This document shows positions 43,944 to 55,046 of a stretch of DNA of 64,000 bases, one piece after another; position 1 is the stretch's first letter; every line of letters begins with the position of its first letter. This DNA comes from Anaspis maculata (lineage: Eukaryota > Arthropoda > Insecta > Coleoptera > Scraptiidae). Under the pieces are notes generated by a model. That model ran no database searches. It saw only the letters and a program-made list of their open reading frames with translations, and was not told where the DNA came from. Both the position numbers and the translations under genes were made by a program. The stretch is taken from NCBI GenBank assembly GCA_949128115.1, contig OX421964.1, forward strand, positions 31,116,177 to 31,180,176. Direction: 5' to 3'.

Positions 43944-45252
43944 TAGTTCACACCATACGCATTAATTTCCCCGCAAGTCTAGTAAATCATGAGTCGTTAG
44001 AATTATATTTTATAAGTGATGCATTGGAAGGGGTTGGTGCCCCGTGTCGGTTTTATATGTTGACACTAGGGGTGGTTATTAAAACATATCGCTACCCGGG
44101 GATCATTTCATTAAACCGCTAACGCAATATTAAAACAAGTCGGCGGCGTTCGAGCAATTAAAAACACGTTAATTAGGTTACGTACACTGTTAACCAACCG
44201 CAAAATTTAAACGCGGGACATTATACACAATATACACCACACCATATTCAAATAAGTAGTAATAAGCAATGTGTAGGAACCTATAAGTATACCTTATCTA
44301 AACATTAAAATCTGTTGAGTACAGTGTATTTTTTCGCAAAAAAGGGAAAAGCTGAAATAAAAGTTAAGTATATCTTCATGCACGAGCGTGAGTTTCATAT
44401 CGATGACATATTTTCTTGGTACAAATCAGCAGTGACAAACCTTGAGAGAGTGAAATAAATATCTACATCAGATTAGAGTGGGTCGTCAAGTTTCATTCGA
44501 ATCGGATCATTGATGAAGCGCTTCTATGGGCCATCCAAGATGACTGCACACCGCAAAACCACAATGGGGTACTTGCCAATGAGATAGATTTGACTGAAAA
44601 TACTTTTAATCAACAACAAGAGTGATGAAGAGTATTTCCTGAAAATTTCCAGAAAATATATCCATTGGTTAAAAAGATTTTTTTTCAATTTTTTTTTGAA
44701 GGTTGGTAACAGTGAGGAAACTTCAGTGGAGTTTTCATTTTTGTATTTTTCAAATATTGTCATGCCTCTCTAACAGTTTTTTGAGTTTTCAATCCAACAG
44801 TGCTGTTTGTTTAGTTTTTAATATATTTGTGACGTTACAAATATATTTTTAAAACACGCATTACGGCCGCAATTTTGGAAATATAGAAAAAATAAAAAAT
44901 ACGGGTACATTACTTTTGACCATACTATCGATTAAGCTAATAAAAAAATTTTAGGCAAGTACCCCATTCAGTATATGAAAATACCTAATAATTGTATTAC
45001 AGGATTTGTTTCGGTAATTTTATGGCGAAATTCATGTCCCTAGTTTCAATAGGTCGCGGGAGCAAAAATAGCGTCCTAAAGATGGGTATATGGTATATTG
45101 TTATTTCCACTAGTACTTGTTGATACAATTTTCTTTGGTTGTAATAAATTATCCAGATAATTTATTGAACAATTGTCTCTTTGCCAAAAAAATAATCGTG
45201 TGAAACTCAAGATTTGGCTGATGTCAAAAGCAAACGAATCTCTACAGCGCAG
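43944..45252. other. No gene; one small fragment of the Helitron-like family
   Basis: 43960-44240 has balanced GC and homeodomain-type words (TTAATTA, CAATTAA) and looks like host non-coding DNA. 44565-44605 ('aatggggtacttgccaatga') repeats the end region of the subfamily B element in minus sense, and the same phrase recurs in shorter form near 44953. The rest is AT-rich and unrecognised. Confidence 0.4.
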
Positions 45253-45832
45253 CGGTACCTTGGCACCCCAACATGCGCTGGTGCGAGCGTCTTATGTCAA
45301 TGGGGAACTATAGGCAAAACGGATTGTAGAGAGCGACGTGTTCCATGCACCCATATTGACAGTTATCGTACATAACCTAAAAAAATTCAAACAAATGTAC
45401 AGTAAGTGGAAAGTGCTCAAAGAAGAGTTGAGGCGGAGAGGAGCCCCACTGAGAGGAAATAAAAAAGAGCTGGTGCAAACTGCAAAAGGTATGGTCCTCT
45501 GGAACTGTTGCAGCCTGATACACAACACGTCACTACCATTTTTTTACTGCGATTTTTGGCTTGTCGGCGTTTCTACTTTTCAACTCACGAAGTGACGCAA
45601 ACCGCCGGTTATATGCTGAGTGCTGTCAAATGAAAATGAACTAACAATTACAAAGTTGAGGTTATGTACGCTTGAAATGACACTGATGATAGCTGGGGTG
45701 CATGGAACCCGGGCGCCATTACTTCAGGCGTTTGCCACTATAGTTCCCCATTCAACATCGAAAAGAATGCGCATTGCGCTGTTGCCACGTCAGTCGTACT
45801 TGCAACGTCGCCATAACGGGTGCCAAGGTGAC
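45253..45832. mobile_element. 580-bp fold-back carrying a SAP-like peptide
   Basis: The left arm 'taccttggcaccc', 'aatggggaactatag' and 'gttccatgcaccc' pairs with the right arm 'gggtgcatggaac', 'ctatagttccccat' and 'gggtgccaaggtga'. The arms are about 160 bp, and the central 250 bp holds the frame described at 45395-45487. A fold-back with a coding remnant inside suggests a deletion derivative of a DNA transposon. Confidence 0.7.
45395..45487 (+). pseudogene. SAP-domain-like exon fragment
   Basis: Within the frame 45338-45595, residues 'KWKVLKEELRRRGAPLRGNK' followed by 'KELVQTA' fit the SAP helix-turn-helix pattern (L-x3-L-x3-G-x5-G-x-K-x-E-L). SAP motifs bind DNA and occur in some transposon-encoded proteins. 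A donor-like AAAG|GTATGG follows at 45487-45490, so this may be a single exon. The frame upstream and downstream shows no further domain. The short length makes the call tentative. Confidence 0.45.
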
Positions 45833-46440
45833 GGTTTTGTTCGGCTGACGGCTTGCATGTTTTTCAAAATTGCACTTATCGGCATATCGCTTGAGCTAAA
45901 ATTTCAATCTGTGATCTGTAAAAGCAAACCTGACCTAAACTTGAACAGGGAATTTGATGATGATGATAACAAGAAGGAACATCAAAGAAAATGATGAAGT
46001 ATACTTCACACTTTTGACTTTTGACATTGAAATAATTTCCATGTGACTAAGTGGGTGGGTATGATATGTGTAGGACATGACTTGGGCTTCATTGCAACAT
46101 TGCTTCTCTGTCGACCTTCACGCCATCAAAACCATCAGGAATCAGGACCTCTGCTCAGTGTCTTTGATCGATTGAAATTTGACCTTGAATGTTGATAAGT
46201 GTCACTCAATGATTTGTGATGAATCTCAAATTTCTACAAGAAAGAAAGCAGCTACTCGTATATGAGCAGAACTGACCTGTTGCGGTGTGGTGGAGTAGGA
46301 CAACAGATATGGAGCTTATAGAAGCGCGATCCAGGGCTTCCATCAGCGATCATCACGTGCAAGAATCATGCAGCTTTGAAAATTATTTGAACACACTCAG
46401 AAGATTTGAAACAAAGTAAAAAAAGATCTCGGAAATTTTC
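45833..46440. other. No feature seen
   Basis: About 600 bp with no recognised repeat or frame. The 124-codon frame starting at 45620 runs out of the fold-back and ends in a low-complexity acidic/lysine stretch. Confidence 0.35.
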
Positions 46441-46444
46441 GTAT

Positions 46445-46953
46445 TGTTACGTATTTCGCGTACGGGTTCGAATAAAACTGAGACGATCGATTTAAAGCAC
46501 ACACTGTTTATTTCTGCGTACTACAATAAATACACGCCAACAATTATCTACTTGGAATATATCGCAGTGATTATCGCTTGCTTATCCGCTCGCTGTCTCT
46601 TCCAATTCAATACTTACTATCGCGCTGTTGGACGGTGCCTTTAATATGCCTCCGATTAGCGTTCCCGAGCTTTCCAACATCTTCCAGCAATTTCCATAGT
46701 GGCCTGGCATATGCGGTTTCTAGACCACTCCTGAATAATCACACACACCTTTCGCGTGCTTTCCGTGTGTTCTGGAATCTGCACCTCCGCCAAAATGAAC
46801 AGATGTGTCTCGATCGAACGTTGGAGTCTCCCAATCGCGTATACTTCTGGAATGCACCAGATCGCTCCGCACTTCTACACTGCGATCTAATGGATGTAAG
46901 AATCCAGGAAGATCCCGTGTTTACCAGTATGCACGAAATAGCTGCTCGTAACA
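46445..46953 (-). mobile_element. Solo LTR (Ty3-type), GTAT target duplication
   Basis: In minus sense it begins TGTTACGAGCAG and ends ATACGTAACA, giving TG...CA termini. A perfect 4-bp duplication GTAT lies on both sides (46441-46444, 46954-46957). AATAAA (minus) is near 46507-46512. It aligns along most of its length with 48821-49340. No internal region is attached, so it is a solo LTR left by recombination. Confidence 0.85.
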
Positions 46954-46979
46954 GTATTCTTGTTTGGATCCATTTTATA

Positions 46980-47270
46980 CTACCTCTCCAGGCAAGCCGG
47001 ACTCACCGAGCCACAATGTGATGCCTAGATGTTTGATCAAGTTCATTAAAACACTGGGCCCGCCACATGCGCGGTCCATCAAGACTTCTCCACTTCCCCA
47101 ACGCTGGTGCAGGTGAACGTGTCAGTTCGTACCGGAGAAGGTTCGTACTGTTTCTGTCCGTCGTCTCGTCGTACACTGGGGTTATCCTACACATAGCCGC
47201 ACTGCTGGTTGCAGGCTTGATAATCGAGAGGTTTGCCCAAGGCCAAGAGATTTTTCAGCTTGATCAGAAT
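46980..47270. repeat. Diverged dispersed repeat shared with 32180-32490
   Basis: 'ccgagccacaatgtgatgcc', 'tagatgtttgat', 'cacatagccgcactgctggttgcaggc' and 'gagaggtttgcc' match 32180-32490. The relative frame slips by one base near the end, so a conserved protein is unlikely. Confidence 0.6.
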
Positions 47271-48820
47271 TGTGTAGGGTCCTTCCATTCTAATTCTGAC
47301 CTCTTTCTGCGTTGCTGCAGTCGAGGTTTATCTCGGTTGGAGCGGTATACCATGCGCTGTACAGTTCCTTATGGAAGGACCTGTCTTTCTACAAAATCGA
47401 ACATGAAACAAATCAAAACAAAAGCTCCACGCCAATCACGCCATATCTACGTGGGTTCAAAGTTAGGTATAGTGAACTTTGAAGCCTGGAGTCGTAAACT
47501 AAGACAGCGTTTTTAGGCGATTGATCATAACATCAAAATTCAATTGACCAGACCTCACTAACTAACAAGTGCATCTATGATCATAGACATCTATGATAGC
47601 AGTCCAACCTTCAGCTACAAACAAACATTCCCAAAGAGAAAAAAACACCATCATCTGTTAAATTCCTATGCCCTACCACTATAACGTTGAGGATGGATTG
47701 TGTTATTACAGCAAAACAAAAATAATGTTATGGAACATTCGGAATGGAGTTCAAAAGGTAGGAATGATGTTATTATTTATGAACGAAATAAATTACATAG
47801 AATCTAACTGGCAGCGCCCCCACACCAAACTTCCAGCTGGAAACTCAACGTTAATTTTCTTCGTAACAGCGTAAGCTGAAGGAAGCGCACAGCACAGCGT
47901 AAATTAAAATTACAACAATTACCGTAAGTATTCGAACAAATTAAGAAGAGCGCGCGCGCTGGAAACTCCTGAATTCGGAATATTCCAGGATATTAATATA
48001 AAGGAGCCGGCTGTGCCTGTTACACGCTGTTCACTTGTTAATGGCCGAACGCGATGATGTATTGTTTTAATTGCTGGGTATCAAACTGAGTTGATTATTT
48101 TAATGAATTTTGCGCGCCGAGTTTTAATGAAATCAGCGCTGCAGTAGCCGCCGATTTGGACCAATTAGGGTTTGGCGCATCTCGCATATACCTATACAAC
48201 ATGAGTAATTTATTTTTATGTTTCTTTTATTTATGCTCCACCCGTCATGTGATGGTAGAAAATCGTATTTTTGTTGTGTTGTTCCTTTTCGTCAAGTGTA
48301 ATTTTTAATAATTGCCGGTGATCTTGGAGGAAGAAGAAGAGAAGCTGCGCGGACTTACTGTGCGTAAGTTGGGCATCAATTTCTTTTTGCATGCCAATAT
48401 CAGCAGTCCTCTTACACGAATTTATGGTGACGCCACTGGGATCCAAGGGCGCACCGCGGGCGGTTCCTATATTACACTCCAGCGTCCACTATTCAATTTA
48501 CTCATAAGTGAATTGTCATTTGTTTTTATCGTCACTGTGTGTCGCAAATAAAGTACTGCGTGTCGTCGATGTTACTATGAAAAATTATCGGGACGGGTGA
48601 AATTCGTTTCCTCTGTTCCATCTAAAACAAAACCTGCCTGCCATCCGAACATATTGGAAACGTGAGTCCAAACTATAGGATGACGGTTAGAAATTCGGGG
48701 CATCACTGGGTATAATTTTATTCATCCTAGAATGGCATCAAGTTACTTCACAAGTTTGGTGTTCTACATTTTGAGGACTTATTTCGTGGGCGTGTTTGCA
48801 ACTACTCCTGGTTTTAGTAT
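47271..48820. other. Apparently single-copy sequence, no gene identified
   Basis: Frames of 60-80 codons only. 47880-48180 contains 'cgcgcgcgc', 'ggatattaatataaagg' (TATA-like) and ATTA words and could be host regulatory DNA. No repeats seen. Confidence 0.4.
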
Positions 48821-49340
48821 TGTTACGAGCGGCGGTTCTGAATAACACGCGATTTTTCTAGACTCTTCCCGTTAGGTAGCAGTGTACAAGTGCGGAGCGT
48901 TCTAGTGCAATCTATAGCGTGCGTGTAGGTTTTTGCCCATGAAACTGAATGGGAGACTTGAACGGCCGATCAGAAAACATCAGCCGAATTGGCGAAGGCG
49001 CCGTCATTCCGGAACACACGGGAAGCACGCAAAAGGTGTGTGATTATTCGGGAGTCGTCTAGAAACCATATGCCGGGCTACTGTGGAATTTGCTGGAAGA
49101 CCCATAGAACATTCAAGATAATTAGTCGGGACCTATATAAGCACTATGAATCGCCCACGCCCACAGGACCAGTTATTGAATTGGAAGCGATCGAGTGCGA
49201 AACAAGCGAAGTAGGAATCGGCTACATTCTTGAGTGAATTATTGTTGGCGTGTATTTATTGTAGTGCGCAGTAATAAACAGTGTGTGTTTCAAACCGATC
49301 GTCTTAATTATAAACGAAGCCGTACGCAAAATACGTAAGA
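48821..49340 (+). mobile_element. Solo LTR (Ty3-type), sister of 46445-46953
   Basis: Begins TGTTACGAGCGG and ends ATACGTAAGA (CA lost by substitution). It contains a TATA box TATATAA (49134-49140) and AATAAA (49273-49278), the expected promoter and polyadenylation signals of an LTR. The left flank is GTAT and the right flank ATAT, a 4-bp duplication with one change. The same GTAT target is used by the other copy. No internal region is present. Confidence 0.82.
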
Positions 49341-49427
49341 ATATCATTGTACCGAAGGTCGAATGTCATCTCCCTGAAAGTTCCAAACATTCGCATAATA
49401 TGTGAAGCAAGAGTTTCATACTCTTAA

Positions 49428-49591
49428 GGTGCGTTCAGTCAGCTTATTTAACCGCAAGTTTTAATTTTAATCGTAAGCGCTGCATCGCTTATTGGCTGTT
49501 CTGAGGAGGCTGGTTCATAAGAGCCAATGGGCGCCGCTGCGCTTCCGACTAAAATTAAAACTTGCGGCCAAATAAGCTGACTGAACACACC
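49428..49591. mobile_element. 164-bp MITE, TTAA-type, copy 1
   Basis: Ends GGTGCGTTCAGTCAGCTTAT and ATAAGCTGACTGAACACACC. TTAA precedes it (49424-49427) and TTCA follows, which suggests a TTAA target as in piggyBac-type elements. The centre 'ggctgttctgaggaggctggtt' is inverted relative to the copy at 58811-58975. Non-coding. Confidence 0.8.
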
Positions 49592-49622
49592 TTCATTTGC
49601 ACACACTGCGATCAGGATTGGG

Positions 49623-49748
49623 TAGTATTAATGAAAAATAAGCATAAGCATTTGCTTAGATTTTTGAGAAGTTGCTTAGCAGATTTTCCTTGGCAACGCC
49701 TATGAAACTCAAGCAAATGCTTATGCTTGTTTTTCATCAATATTAAAC
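49623..49748. mobile_element. 126-bp MITE
   Basis: The left arm 'attaatgaaaaataagcataagcatttgctt' is the imperfect reverse complement of the right arm ending 'atgcttgtttttcatcaatatt'. The loop is about 60 bp. Non-coding. Confidence 0.75.
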
Positions 49749-50639
49749 ATTATCTCTCACCTCTATAAGAAGTAAGGGATAAGGTATTTGATCGATGGGC
49801 GTGTATCATTAATACTTAATCTATAACCTTCTCACCCGTTCTAGCCAACTTTACGTAAAAGCATTTCTGTTTACATTTTCTTTTTTTAATTTATCATATA
49901 AAAGCAAATGAAGATTGAAGATTTTTGAATATATTGATCAAATGGTAGGACTTTGCCCCCCTCTATTCTCGCTATTTAAAGTCATTTTGTAGACCTGTTT
50001 GTGACAGACTTATTGGTGAAAATTACAATTGGTCCCTAAAATAATTTAGAACAGGACATGATTCTTCTCGTTCTCGTAGAAAAAAATGTAGTAGCATTTT
50101 TGGAGGAAAATGAATTTTCGAGATTTATGAACCACCTGTATGTTAAAGTAAAATTGAGTGCACGCTCAGTGGCTGATATTTTTTAGTAATTAATCTTGCA
50201 CAAGCTGTTTTCCAAAAAATCACTTTGAACAACGGAAATACTGAGGGGCGAAGCTCCAACAACTGAACCAGTTTTTTCGTGTTCTTGATAGATTCTATAA
50301 ACCGCTCTGAGTCAGATATGCGATACTTTTGAGACACCTTTATTATAGCCCATCCCATCAATTTCATGTTTTAACCTCAGAAAAAATGGAGAAGAGCTGA
50401 ATTTTTGCACAGTACATACAAGCTAGCTTACTAAGGTGTCCTAAATATCCCACTGAAATTCCCTTAAGGGAAAAAAGTCTAATGCCCATTCAACCCATTT
50501 TTGCTAGAAACATCCAATATGACCCAAAAAAAGTTGAAACTTGGCATACACTTGATAAAGCGTACTGCACAACATATAGCTAGCGCTAGCTAAACTCCGC
50601 TGCTATGCAATTGTAAATAAAGGCGTTTTATTATTATTA
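49749..50639. other. No gene; part of a diverged repeat
   Basis: 50360-50560 ('gaagagctgaatttttgca', 'cccttaagggaaaaaagtctaatgccc') is a diverged direct copy of 50740-50900 ('cttaagagagagggtgtaatgcac', 'gaagagctgaaaatttg'), so the border of the next complex may extend here. The rest is unrecognised. Confidence 0.4.
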
Positions 50640-51171
50640 TATTGAAATTTCAAAACTTTTTGATGTGCGTGTCATGCCATTTTAGCGCGAGGAGTAAAAT
50701 ACCTCTTTTCGCGGAACATATCCAGCTGACGCCGAAAAAGGCTGAAAATTTGCATACAGACCCAACAGAGTGTGTCGACTTGAGTCCTGATTTTCCTAAA
50801 CTTTCCCATTCCCACTCCATCTTTCCTTAAGAGAGAGGGTGTAATGCACATTCCCGCTGCACTCGTTTCTTGGAACCTGAGAAGAGCTGAAAATTTGTGT
50901 GAATTTTCTAATACTTGTGCTGAACAATATACTAGATTTCCTTATTTCTCCGACATGTGCTTCGGGGTTGATAAGGGAAAAGGTATTTATAAACTACTCT
51001 AGCTGAAATCATCAAATTAAGGCTGAAATAAGCCGGAAAGCATGCAAGTATGATGAAAGGCGCTGGATAAGATACTGAATTTCCAATTCTTCCCTTCAAG
51101 TATGCGCAATATACGTTTTTCCTAATTTTAAGAAAAAACTGGTTGGATAGCGACGCCGGCTGTTGTCGCCG

Positions 51172-51241
51172 TAGCAAAATGGTTGGCTACGATTACGCTA
51201 AAGGACTAAAGCCGGACTGACCTGAGCACTGGCCCAAATTC
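51172..51241 (+). mobile_element. tRNA-derived SINE head
   Basis: A-box-like TAGCAAAATGG (51172-51182) and, 48 bp on, the B-box-like GGCCCAAATTC (51231-51241). The upstream 'gtcgccg' matches the mirror copy on the minus strand near 54470. Degenerate; not a tRNA gene. Confidence 0.5.
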
Positions 51242-51679
51242 TACGTAAAATGGTTCTTGTGCTCAAGCGTTTACAACAATAGAATAATGCGGTCGACCTA
51301 TTGTAAAATAGATATACACTAAAACTAAATACATTTAAAAACTAGATTTAGGTCAGTCCACGGCTAACAATAGACCTTATCCAAGCTACTTGGTACTTGT
51401 CCGTGATTGTTTACACCAAGTGAACTAAATTAGGCATTTCCACATGACGTCACGAGCTCGTCAGTTTTGCCAACCTAGTTGAATTTATAACGTCAAAAAA
51501 GTGTTAGGGAACAACCCGCGTTGTTATGGTTGTAAAAAAGTACTTTTTCGAGATTTTGGATACAGTAGGAAGCAAGTTTGTGCGTGATAATTGTTCACGA
51601 AACTCTGGCACTTCGATCAATACTGATAGTTGGAGATGTGCTGCCCCAAATAGCTCAATAAACAAGAAAGTTTGGTGGA

Positions 51680-52600
51680 GTGCTTAAATCACTTTCGTCG
51701 AAAAAAAAAGAAATCCATGGCTTTTTCGGAAAACTAGATTCCTGGGAGAAAAGAGCATCTCAGGAAGTATCTCAAAGTGCCAAGAAATGCGACTCAAAGA
51801 CATCTGGGAAGTAGAAAATATGCCAGTTTATATGCCTGCCGATAAGGTAAAAAGCTGACTAAATTGTTAGAATACAGAATAAATGTGAGATGATTTTACA
51901 AATTATCCATTACTAAGCGCCCTTCTGATTTCAGAAAGTACGGCTGTGGCAAAAACTGTGACCTGTGGCGATCGTGAAATGGGAAAATCCAGCGACCAAG
52001 GAATTTCTAAGTTGACCACAATGTTACCTCAAATCCTGCTTACAAGAAGAAATTTCAGGATTTTTTAAGCAATGTGTCTTGACGCGATGAAGCCATCAAC
52101 TATTGTGGAAACTATTGTCAATTCAAACATCTAGGCTTGTGAAAGCAATGGAGAAAGCATGACTAGAGATGTAGAGGGCTCAATGAACGTGAACGTTGGG
52201 TTGGAGTTTGGAGTGGTTGAATCTTTTTTTTTGAGGAAAAAATGAGAAATTCATGGTTTTCTCGAAACGCTGGGGCTCGTGGAAGTACGAGGCATCACAG
52301 AATGTATCCCAAAGCGCCAAGAAATGGAAAGGAGGAAGGAAGGAAGGAATACACTTGAAAAAATATACGGAGGTTGTACCGATAACAATTAGGATGGGTA
52401 ACTAAATTGCTGTAACACAGTTATGATGTTTGCACAAAATTATCTGTTGCTAAGCCTATCTAGTTTCAGGAAGTACCTGTGTCAAGAATTGTGGCCTTCG
52501 GCAATCTAAAAATGGGAAAATCTACGGACTGAGGAATTGCTACGTCGACCACAATTTGGAGCCTAGAATCCTCAATAGAACAATAAATATTTGTATTTTT
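51680..52600 (+). repeat. Tandem duplication (about 530 bp period) with exon-like segments
   Basis: 51680-52080 and 52215-52600 are direct copies. Both encode a shared peptide, ASQ(E/N)VSQSAKK, preceded by F-S-(E/K), but the first copy has a frameshift and an early stop. Downstream in both there is an AT-rich stretch ending in an acceptor-like 'ttctgatttcag|aaagtac' (first) or 'tctagtttcag|gaagtac' (second), as in an intron-exon border. The family is not recognised. It is probably a duplicated pseudogene fragment of a host or mobile gene. Confidence 0.5.
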
Positions 52601-53678
52601 AAGAAATGTGTCATGACACAATCAAGTTGTAGTTGAAAATCCAATATCGTTAAATCAGGTGTAAAATTTCTGTCAAGGAGGGCTCCGGTGACCGAATACA
52701 TCTTCGGTGGCCGAACAGCTGTTCGAGTTAAACTTCCATGTTTTGCCTCTGTCCATATTCTACAACCGAAGTGAAGACATTCCTGCACTTTTAAAATATA
52801 AAATATAAACAAAAACTATTGTTTGTTTCTTTAATCCAGCAGTAAAAGCTGGGCCTCAATTATTTGGGTGATTGGGAAGCACAAACCGAAGAGGTACATA
52901 CCTAGCCCCACACAAGGCATATCACTCCAGCAATGCCGGGAATGTAAACCCCCAACATTCAGGTGAGGTTTGGTGGCAAAGTTCATGCCCAATTTTGTCG
53001 GAAAATATGAATTTTCACCACTACCCTGTGGAGTTAACCTAACATATTTGGCTTGCTTTTTCACAAAAAAACACACTTTCCCACGAGAACTTATTTTGCA
53101 GGCGCATTAAGGACATTGTTTTGATACAACTTGATACAAAGTTTAAAACTCAAACTCAAAAAGGTAGCCGAGGAAAAAAATGCAGAAACTGGAACTCCAT
53201 AAGCGCCCTGTAGTTCGGTTGTTCCCGAACATTATTTGGTTCAAATTTGGCGGGCAATTCTTGACAGTTGGCAACACTGCTGTGACGTCAATGGAAATGC
53301 CTAATTTATTTGGGTCCAATTTGGATCGAATTTGGTGGTTACATCGGTCGAAGCCACGGTGTTAACGTAACCGTTACACGTTGGACATTGGCATAGTAAA
53401 CTGATAGTCGTTACAGGTAAGGGCTCAATTCCACTAAAAAATCTGCTTACAGGCTCAGTTGAGTGTTCAATCTAATGTCTGTGAAGTTGGCCGCGCCCAT
53501 AGAGTCGATATCCCGTTTATGACTATTGGAATCATTGGTTTATCGTTTGTTTACCTTTGTTTAGCTATTACCGACGTTTGTTCACACCCCCTTCACTCCT
53601 TTTTTCTTAATTCCATATGGGTGGTAGTGAAATGTTCAGCTTAAAATATTTAGATGGAAAATAATTGATTTTCAACTC

Positions 53679-53968
53679 TGTAGGTACCCTTATCGCATGT
53701 CAACATTCAAAAACCGATCGGTACTTACCATTAAAAATTAATAGGCTCTTAAACATGCGGTATATATAAAAGCGGGTAAATTTTTGCGTTCAAGTCAGCT
53801 TTGAATCTCATACGGTCTCTGCCTACGAAATAAAGTCAAGTTTCAACAAAGGAAGAGTGTTTTGGAAATCCAAAAGAAAAACAACAAAATTTTTGGCGTT
53901 GCGAACAGAATCCAAATTTGATTAAGAAGAGGTTTAGTTCAGCTTATAATTTTTGAAACGACAAAACG
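53679..53968 (+). promoter_or_regulatory. TATA/initiator/AATAAA module with a splice donor: possible LTR or first exon
   Basis: A strong TATA box, TATATATAAAAG (53761), is followed about 33 bp later by an arthropod-type initiator, GTCAGCT (A at 53797), then AATAAA at 53829-53834. After 'ttttTGGCG' (53894), a possible primer-binding start, comes a strong donor ACG|GTAAGT (GT at 53969). TATA to AATAAA in 70 bp fits an LTR with a short R region, possibly 53679-53886 (TGTAGG...ACA). A host first exon is the alternative. No second LTR was found. Confidence 0.35.
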
Positions 53969-54398
53969 GTAAGTCCTTTTAGACTATCTCTGTGTTATTT
54001 CGGTATTTCTTGCAATTCTCCAATACATATAATATTGAAAGCTCCTCAAATACCCACCTATACTATTTTCGAGTATATTCCTATTTTATTACAAACGATA
54101 AACAAACTATTCCCATGTAGAAATCACCTTTTTCCTATTTTGGGTCGGGATGTCGTCATAAAGCTGGCCCGACCCTTATGGAGTTTTAAAAACGGGGGAA
54201 GGGGGTGTAAACAATCGTCAGGAATAGCTAAACAAACGTGAACAAACTATTCCAATAGTCATAAACACGATATTGACTGCGGGCGCGGCCAGCTTCACAG
54301 ACATTGATTGAATACTCAACTGAGCCTGTAAGCAAATTTTCCAGTCTTCTTCAAATGTAATTGAATGAATATCTATTGAAAAAATTTCATCCTGATGC

Positions 54399-54467
54399 GG
54401 AATTGAACCTCTACCTGCAACGACTATCAGTTCACTACTATATGCCGACGTGTCAACCACTGTGCTA
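54399..54467 (-). mobile_element. tRNA-derived SINE head
   Basis: On the minus strand an A box, TAGCACAGTGG (54457-54467), fits the consensus TRGCNNAGTGG exactly. A B box, GGTTCAATTCC (54399-54409), follows 47 bp later. This is the best pol III promoter in the window. A mirror copy with B box GGCTCAATTCC is at 53422-53432 and another at 51172-51241. The arms do not complete a tRNA fold. Confidence 0.65.
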
Positions 54468-55046
54468 CGGCGATGACAGCCACCATCACCAAATACATCT
54501 ACCTTATGTTGAAAAATTAATAGGGGTGGTTGTGGAGAGTAAAACGTATGTCCGCGACTTGATTCATTCTCGAACTCGATGTCATCGTGTTTTCAATTTG
54601 TGTCAATTTGAAAAATATGGCCTCTACTTCCGAACATGAAACATTCATGATCGAGTTATGCTGACGTGATGGAATTCATCAAAAAGTAAACCATGGAGTG
54701 CATATCGGAGAAATGAGGAAATCCAGTATATTTAGCACACAAGTACCTACTAAAAACTTCACACAAATATCCCGGTCTTCTCAGCTTCTAACAAAGGATT
54801 TCAGCGGGAATGTGCATTACACCCTCTCTCAAGAAAACATGAAGTGTGAATTGGAAACTTTGGGACAATCAGGATTTTAATCGACACACTCTGCTAAACA
54901 AATGCAAATTTTCAGTCTTTTACGGCGCCAACTCAATGTTCAGTACATCTGAGGTATGCAAAAATTCAGCTCCTATCCGTTATTTCGGAGCTTTGATGCT
55001 TTAAACGATTTTCCGTCTAAACTTCCTGGGCAAATAATCCTAGACA

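Larger units (their letters stand above)
50640..54970. repeat. Degenerate 4.3-kb inverted complex
   Basis: 50690-50970 is the diverged reverse complement of 54700-54960 (shared 'gggtgtaatgcacattcccgct', 'tgaaaatttgcat', 'agtgtgtcga'). 51360-51500 is the reverse complement of 53195-53345 ('gaaatgcctaattta', 'gacgtca'). SINE heads in opposite orientation lie between them (51172-51241 plus, 54399-54467 minus), and 53385-53640 pairs with 54185-54455. The middle contains the 51680-52600 tandem duplication. It reads as an old fold-back with later rearrangement. Confidence 0.6.
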
